Source of the DNA: Candidatus Parcubacteria bacterium
Lineage (GTDB): Bacteria; Patescibacteriota; Saccharimonadia; Saccharimonadales; UBA4665
NCBI GenBank assembly: GCA_023434325.1
Contig: JAEYSX010000002.1
Span: 1 to 64,000 of the forward strand
DNA: 64,000 bases
Reading direction: 5' to 3'
Position 1 is the stretch's first letter; each line of letters starts with the position of its first letter. Positions 59,811 through 64,000 of the stretch are shown here, one piece after another. The translations under genes were made by a program, and so were the position numbers. Under the pieces are notes generated by a model. The model searched no databases. It was not told the DNA's origin and saw nothing but the letters and a program-made list of their open reading frames with translations.

Positions 59811-59951
59811 TCTACTAACTTTCGGCTACAACATAATTCTAGTTTCCTGGGATGAGACCCTCAGGTTCCGGGGACTTCTAGCGCAAAAGGCTTTAGCTAG
59901 CTAAATAGAGGTTAGACTACGCCTAAATAAAATGTTATAAGTAGTGTAAAG

Positions 59952-60926
59952 ATGAAGACTACTGAAAACGGTGGCGCGCTGGCAATAAAGGGTTTCAACT
60001 ACCAAAAATCGGTGATAATGTTGATTGCCATTTTGCATTATTTGAACGTGGACGATTTCGAAATATACGTAGAGACCGAGGACGATATTGTCGTAAAGAT
60101 AAGTGCAGCAAAAACGTACATACAAGTAAAAGGGAAAAAGCTAAGTATCGCAGCGATTACAAAAAGAGAGAGCGGTAAATCTAAAGAAAAGGAATCAGTT
60201 CTTGAAAAAAATCTTGAAAAAGATGACAAAGGTGCATGCTACTACAAGATAGTAGCATTAGATTTTGCAGCCAGTGAAAAGTACTTAAAAGAAACAACGC
60301 CGAGAATATTTAAAAAAGGAGCTAAGGTATACGAATATACAGCCGCCGGTCAAAAGGAGTTGATGGCTAAATTGCCAACCTTGGATCCGCTAAAGTTAAA
60401 GAACTCGAGATTGGTGCTAACGAGCTTTGGCGCAAATCTGCAAGAAGCACTTGAGCGAATTATGGGCATTATGGCAAGCTTAGGATTATCTGTTGATAAC
60501 AACTATGGGAAGGCTGCATTGGAAGAAATGTGCCTAGAGATTGATCAGCGTAGCGAAATGATAATTACCGAGGAGTCGGACATCGAGAAGAAGAAGTTCA
60601 CGCCAGAGAGTTTATCGAATATATTTAGCCATTCATATAAAGAAGACTATTTGAATGACTTGCTTATAAAGCTAGATTATGGGGTTGCTAAAAAAATCGA
60701 ACTTAAAACTCGTCGAGCGAAAGTAAGGGCTATGTATGGTTCATTTTGCATCGAAGCAAAGCGCGTTATCGAAAAACTGGACGATTTAATTAATATGGAT
60801 GAAAAAGATGTAATTGAGCATGTGTTGCGTGTCGTTAATTTTAAGGCAGTTAGCGAAGAGCTAGATCGAGAAACAATAGTGCTAGAAGCGTTCAGCAACG
60901 TGCTATTTGAAAAGGGTAAAGCATGA
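59952..60926 (+). CDS. Cap4/DUF4297-like nuclease of a probable defence system
   Basis: 324 residues. N-terminal GGALAIKGFNYQKSVIML, then YVETEDDIVVKI and TYIQVKGKK: the G..(R/K)G(F/Y).YQ...E.EDDI...QVK pattern of DUF4297/Cap4-type PD-(D/E)XK double-strand DNases (effectors in CBASS, Lamassu and ABC-3C systems). The rest is helical and probably sensory or partner-binding. Its stop overlaps the ATPase start by 4 bases, so they form one operon. AT-rich and Lys/Ile-rich, unlike core genes. Family assignment is by motif only. Confidence 0.75.
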   Translation: MKTTENGGALAIKGFNYQKSVIMLIAILHYLNVDDFEIYVETEDDIVVKISAAKTYIQVKGKKLSIAAITKRESGKSKEKESVLEKNLEKDDKGACYYKIVALDFAASEKYLKETTPRIFKKGAKVYEYTAAGQKELMAKLPTLDPLKLKNSRLVLTSFGANLQEALERIMGIMASLGLSVDNNYGKAALEEMCLEIDQRSEMIITEESDIEKKKFTPESLSNIFSHSYKEDYLNDLLIKLDYGVAKKIELKTRRAKVRAMYGSFCIEAKRVIEKLDDLINMDEKDVIEHVLRVVNFKAVSEELDRETIVLEAFSNVLFEKGKA

Positions 60927-62614
60927 TCGTCGAAAAGATTCAGATTATTGATCAACGCAACGGTGAAGCAGGAGAATACAGTTTCTCATCAGGAGCAAAT
61001 TTATTAGTTAGCCAAAAAAATCAGCAAGGAAAATCAAGCCTACTGAAAACGATGTACTACGGATTAGGCTTAGAAATAAAAAGCTTTCCTTCTAAATGGC
61101 ATCCATCAAACATGATAATTAAGATAAGTTTGCTAAATGAAAAAACCAAGAAGAAGCACTATGTCATCCGTTATGGAGATTTATTCTACGTCTCTGGTCA
61201 TAAAAGTGCTTTGACAAAAACAGGCTACACCAAGTGGCTCTCAGAAGAGCTTGAAATTGATATGAAACTAACCAATAAAACCACTGGACGGTTCAGAAGC
61301 ATATCCTATCCTTCTGCTTTGATTTTACCATTCTACGTAGATCAAGATGATTCATGGTCTGGTAAATTTTTCTCTTCAGTAAGTGAATTGCAAATGTACA
61401 GTGACGTGCCGAGGAGTATCTTTGATTACATACTTAATATCACTGATGATAAAGGATCGAAGCAGCAAGAAGAATTAAAACAGCTAGCCATTGAGTTGAA
61501 GAAAACGAAGTCGAAAAGAAACAATGTGAATGAAGTTTACATGGATTTTCTGAATTCAAATACAGAAGATCGAGCTCATGATACAACTGCGATTGTTAAT
61601 CCGGTCACCAATAACAAGAAGAATCTGGATAACTTTATACACTTATTAGATGAGGCGAACAAGAAGTTCATCAAAGACAAAGCAACAAGATTGAAGCTTC
61701 AGAGAGAACTAGACCAACTTAAAAAAAGTCTAGCGGAATATGGCAGTATTCTTGTGATGTTGAATAGCGACTACGATTACATAAAGTCGGTTTGCAAGCA
61801 CTGTAATTCTGAACTAACAAAAGAGCAAGTTCAGACAAGAATGAACGTACGCACGGACATCCTAGAAATAAGCCAACTTATCAATCTGACAAATCATCAA
61901 GTATCAGAGGTGGAAGCAAAGCTTACAGGTGCGGTGATCTCTGAACAAGAATCAAACCTAGAATACACTAGATTAGCAAAAGAAATAGATACCAATGCTG
62001 AGGTTAGCTCACTCGTAGACTATATCGAGGAAGTCTCGAAAAAGAAGTCACAGGATGATTTTGCGCAGATAATTCAAGACCTTGATACCATCATAGGTCA
62101 GCTAGATAACAGCGTTAAGGAAAAACGAGCTGAGATTAAAGAGACAGCAAAACAGGCCGAAGAGTTGATCGAGCGGATTAGTACTTCATACCGAGAATAC
62201 GCGAATGAGCTTTCTTTTATGATGCCTGGATCTAATATCAACCAATATGACTTCGGAAAGTTCACGACCCCTAAATCAAGTGGCGTTAATGTTAATCAAA
62301 TATATTTGGGAATATATTTGACATACATGCGGCTAGTGGCCGAATACGGAAGATATACCTTGCCGTTCTGCATAGACTCATTTATAAAGAATGAGACCGC
62401 AAATGAAGGACTCCAGGATATGTTTAAGGCTACAGAAAAGTATTTATTAGCAATGAACTCGCAGAGTATATTCTCTATTATTGAAGAGAATGTTGAAAAG
62501 TATATTACTAAACAAACTGATTTTCACAAAGTTGAGTTAGGTGACAAACTTCTTTCATCCGAACACTTTAAAGAATTGCATGAAGAAATTAAATTAATTA
62601 TGGTTTCTGATTAA
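60923..62614 (+). CDS. Rad50/SMC-like zinc-hook ATPase of a probable defence system
   Basis: 563 residues. Walker A KNQQGKSSLLKT at 32-43, first coiled-coil arm (about 180-285), a CxxC zinc hook (CKHC, 291-294), second arm (about 295-430), then a C-terminal ATPase lobe with SSGVNVNQIYLGIYLTYM (signature region, about 450) and Walker B LPFCIDSFIKNE near 480, where Asp-Ser replaces the usual Asp-Glu, as in ABC-3C/DUF3732-type proteins. By family it would sense DNA ends or invading DNA and license the nuclease. Coupled to the upstream gene; no third component is seen. Confidence 0.8.
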   Translation: MIVEKIQIIDQRNGEAGEYSFSSGANLLVSQKNQQGKSSLLKTMYYGLGLEIKSFPSKWHPSNMIIKISLLNEKTKKKHYVIRYGDLFYVSGHKSALTKTGYTKWLSEELEIDMKLTNKTTGRFRSISYPSALILPFYVDQDDSWSGKFFSSVSELQMYSDVPRSIFDYILNITDDKGSKQQEELKQLAIELKKTKSKRNNVNEVYMDFLNSNTEDRAHDTTAIVNPVTNNKKNLDNFIHLLDEANKKFIKDKATRLKLQRELDQLKKSLAEYGSILVMLNSDYDYIKSVCKHCNSELTKEQVQTRMNVRTDILEISQLINLTNHQVSEVEAKLTGAVISEQESNLEYTRLAKEIDTNAEVSSLVDYIEEVSKKKSQDDFAQIIQDLDTIIGQLDNSVKEKRAEIKETAKQAEELIERISTSYREYANELSFMMPGSNINQYDFGKFTTPKSSGVNVNQIYLGIYLTYMRLVAEYGRYTLPFCIDSFIKNETANEGLQDMFKATEKYLLAMNSQSIFSIIEENVEKYITKQTDFHKVELGDKLLSSEHFKELHEEIKLIMVSD

Positions 62615-62684
62615 TATTAAGCCTATGTCTCAAGCTTAATAGCGGTTATAACTTCATCTATCGTAGTGAGCCAATTTAGAACCA

Positions 62685-62716
62685 AATAACAGAGGTACTT
62701 ACCTCTGTTATTATTT
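62685..62716 (+). terminator. Hairpin after the defence operon
   Basis: A 12-bp near-perfect stem (AATAACAGAGGT with ACCTCTGTTATT) with a short U-rich tail, about 70 nt after the ATPase stop. Confidence 0.6.
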
Positions 62717-62751
62717 CGAGTAGACAGGTGGCTTAAGCTAGAAGCGCGTGC

Positions 62752-62757
62752 TATAGT
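62752..62757 (+). promoter_or_regulatory. Extended -10 box 6 nt before ATG 62764
   Basis: TGC followed by TATAGT, 6 nt before the peptidase E start; leaderless. Confidence 0.55.
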
Positions 62758-62763
62758 CAACCT

Positions 62764-63429
62764 ATGAAGTTAGTCCTCGCCTCACAAGGCTTTACCACGC
62801 CAGATATTACAGATGCCGTAAGTAAGCTAGCAAGCAAGCCACTCAAAGACCTTAACGTGGCGATCATAAACGAAGCATATACTGCCATCGCCCCGGGTCG
62901 TCACCAAGGATGGCTCATAAATGAGCTCTCGCTTATCGCCGAGTACTGCGGCGGATCGTTAACCTTCGTCAACCTAAGAGCATACGATCTTCAAGAAATC
63001 GAAAAGCGCCTAGAGCTTGCCGATGTAATTTACATTGTCGGTGGCGCACAAATTACCCTACCTAAGCTCTTCCGTGAGACGGGTTTTGATCAACTCTTGA
63101 TAAAGCTGGCAGACAAAAAGATTATCATGGGTACATCGGCAGGAGCCAATGTACTCGGCGCCCACATACAAGACCCAGCATATTGGCAAGACCAGTACGG
63201 GACGTCGGAGAAGTATCTCGCCAATCCCTCACTGGGACTTGTTAAGTTCAACATCTTGCCGCACTTCGAAAGGGAAGACCACCCACGCCGTAACGCAGAA
63301 ACACTGACGCCACTCTTGCAGAACAATCCATTCCCACTCTACGGGCTAACCGACGGCCAAGCCGTCATATACAACAACGGCACAATAACGTTCATTGGCG
63401 GCAAACCAGCCAAGTTCGGCAACGGTTAA
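62764..63429 (+). CDS. Peptidase E-like (S51) Ser dipeptidase
   Basis: 221 residues. Class-I-amidotransferase-like fold with the nucleophile Ser in IIMGTSAGANVLG near 125, ADVIYIVGGAQITLPKLF before it, and LPHFEREDHPR as the likely His region. E. coli PepE cleaves Asp-X dipeptides; substrate here unproven. Base composition returns to that of the core genome, marking the end of the island. Confidence 0.88.
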   Translation: MKLVLASQGFTTPDITDAVSKLASKPLKDLNVAIINEAYTAIAPGRHQGWLINELSLIAEYCGGSLTFVNLRAYDLQEIEKRLELADVIYIVGGAQITLPKLFRETGFDQLLIKLADKKIIMGTSAGANVLGAHIQDPAYWQDQYGTSEKYLANPSLGLVKFNILPHFEREDHPRRNAETLTPLLQNNPFPLYGLTDGQAVIYNNGTITFIGGKPAKFGNG

Positions 63430-63448
63430 ATAGGTATCCGGCTTACGT

Positions 63449-64000
63449 CTAACGCTGAGGCTTGGGCAGCAGCCACGTAAAGGCCAGACCTAGCACAACG
63501 ATACCGGCGGCGACACCGGCTGTGATCTTGCTTGCCTGAATCATGCCTTTGCTGGCGGCATCACCGACAGCCTTTGTATCTTGCTTATGTTGCAGCGCGG
63601 GGATTACTGTACCAGCCGAATCGGTAACCGCATCGACATTTTGCTGGCGTACGGCCGGGGGCAGAGCAGTCGTATCGGCAATATTATTCGCGGTCGCCAT
63701 ACCGAGCGTGCCAATAAGCACCGAGCCAAGAATAGCGACTCCAAGCGCAGAGCCAAGTTGACGAAAGGTGCTCTGCAACCCCGAAGCCTGACCGGACTCG
63801 GCAACAGGAATATCCGCCAGAATAACACTGGTCAGCTGCGCGGTCGCCATCCCAACCCCCACGCCATACAAAAACAACCACAACGCAATCAGCCAGCCGC
63901 TTATCGAGGCAGACAAGGTGAGGGCAAGCGCCGCAATAGCCACCGCCTCGAGCGCCAAGCCGATCCGCACCACCGATCTACCGCCAAGCCTGCGTGTCAA
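63449..64000 (-). CDS. MFS drug-exporter-type transporter, C-terminal part
   Basis: The last 183 residues are in the window; the N-terminal part lies beyond 64000. Membrane helices and the DHA2-like signature GMATAQLTSVILADIPVAESGQASG-type segment (near window residues 53-77), followed by FRQLGSALGVAILGSVL and a final helix (about 158-178), fit 14-helix H+-coupled multidrug exporters. Substrate unknown. Confidence 0.88.
   Translation of the reverse strand: MTRRLGGRSVVRIGLALEAVAIAALALTLSASISGWLIALWLFLYGVGVGMATAQLTSVILADIPVAESGQASGLQSTFRQLGSALGVAILGSVLIGTLGMATANNIADTTALPPAVRQQNVDAVTDSAGTVIPALQHKQDTKAVGDAASKGMIQASKITAGVAAGIVVLGLAFTWLLPKPQR

Noticed and set aside
1..64000. CRISPR array or insertion sequence
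   Set aside because: No regularly spaced short repeats and no transposase gene were seen in the window.

Overview
The window looks like a chromosome segment from a Patescibacteria (CPR) bacterium, most probably a Saccharibacteria (TM7) relative. This is inferred from gene style, not from a marker gene: short intergenic gaps, many small unrecognised proteins, a compact atpI-B-E-F-H-A-G-x-D-C operon, many cell-envelope enzymes and a giant surface YD-repeat protein. UGA is used as a stop (for example the ATGA overlap at 49775-49778), so recoded Absconditabacteria/Gracilibacteria are unlikely. Apart from 58.2-62.7 kb the base composition looks even and moderately GC-rich.

Layout. 0-6.2 kb: a giant minus-strand PA14 + YD/RHS-repeat surface protein whose C-terminal tip lies outside the window. 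6.4-12.4 kb: envelope genes (coiled-coil CHAP hydrolase, deacetylase-glycosyltransferase fusion, DsbA-like protein). 12.6-20.8 kb: HdeD-like, GAF, histidine kinase/response regulator, Crp-type regulator, RRM protein, and a membrane protein resembling CydB. 20.8-28.8 kb: FAD-linked D-lactate/glycolate-type dehydrogenase, TrmB-type regulator, aminotransferase, a YvcK-GalU fusion and a type II NADH dehydrogenase. 28.8-35.7 kb: UvrD-like helicase-nuclease, then a divergent exopolysaccharide locus (deacetylase; small TM protein + PgaC-like synthase). 35.7-41.0 kb: MIP channel and the DabA/DabB inorganic-carbon uptake pair. 41.2-48.1 kb: F1Fo ATP synthase operon with an inserted 63-codon ORF. 48.2-58.1 kb: glutaredoxin, corrinoid adenosyltransferase, lipid-kinase-like protein, a pterin-synthase-like/dUTPase-like fusion, glycosyltransferases, SmpB, and a GT4 + alpha-glucan hydrolase pair. 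58.14 kb: tRNA-Asn, followed by an AT-richer accessory island with a broken serine recombinase and a two-gene nuclease + zinc-hook ATPase system that looks like an anti-phage module. 62.7-64 kb: peptidase E and the end of an MFS exporter.

How it fits together. NDH-2, the FAD-linked dehydrogenase, the possible CydB relative and F1Fo ATPase suggest quinone-linked electron flow and a proton-motive force, which could drive DabA/B carbon uptake. The polysaccharide deacetylases, processive GT2 enzymes, CHAP hydrolase and YD-repeat protein suggest an elaborate surface for attachment or competition.

The most unexpected cross-window signal is promoter placement. At least nine start codons sit exactly 7 nt after a TANNNT -10 hexamer, and five more sit 6 nt after one, usually with no Shine-Dalgarno sequence. 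This points to widespread leaderless transcription. Operon-internal genes, especially atp, keep good Shine-Dalgarno sites.
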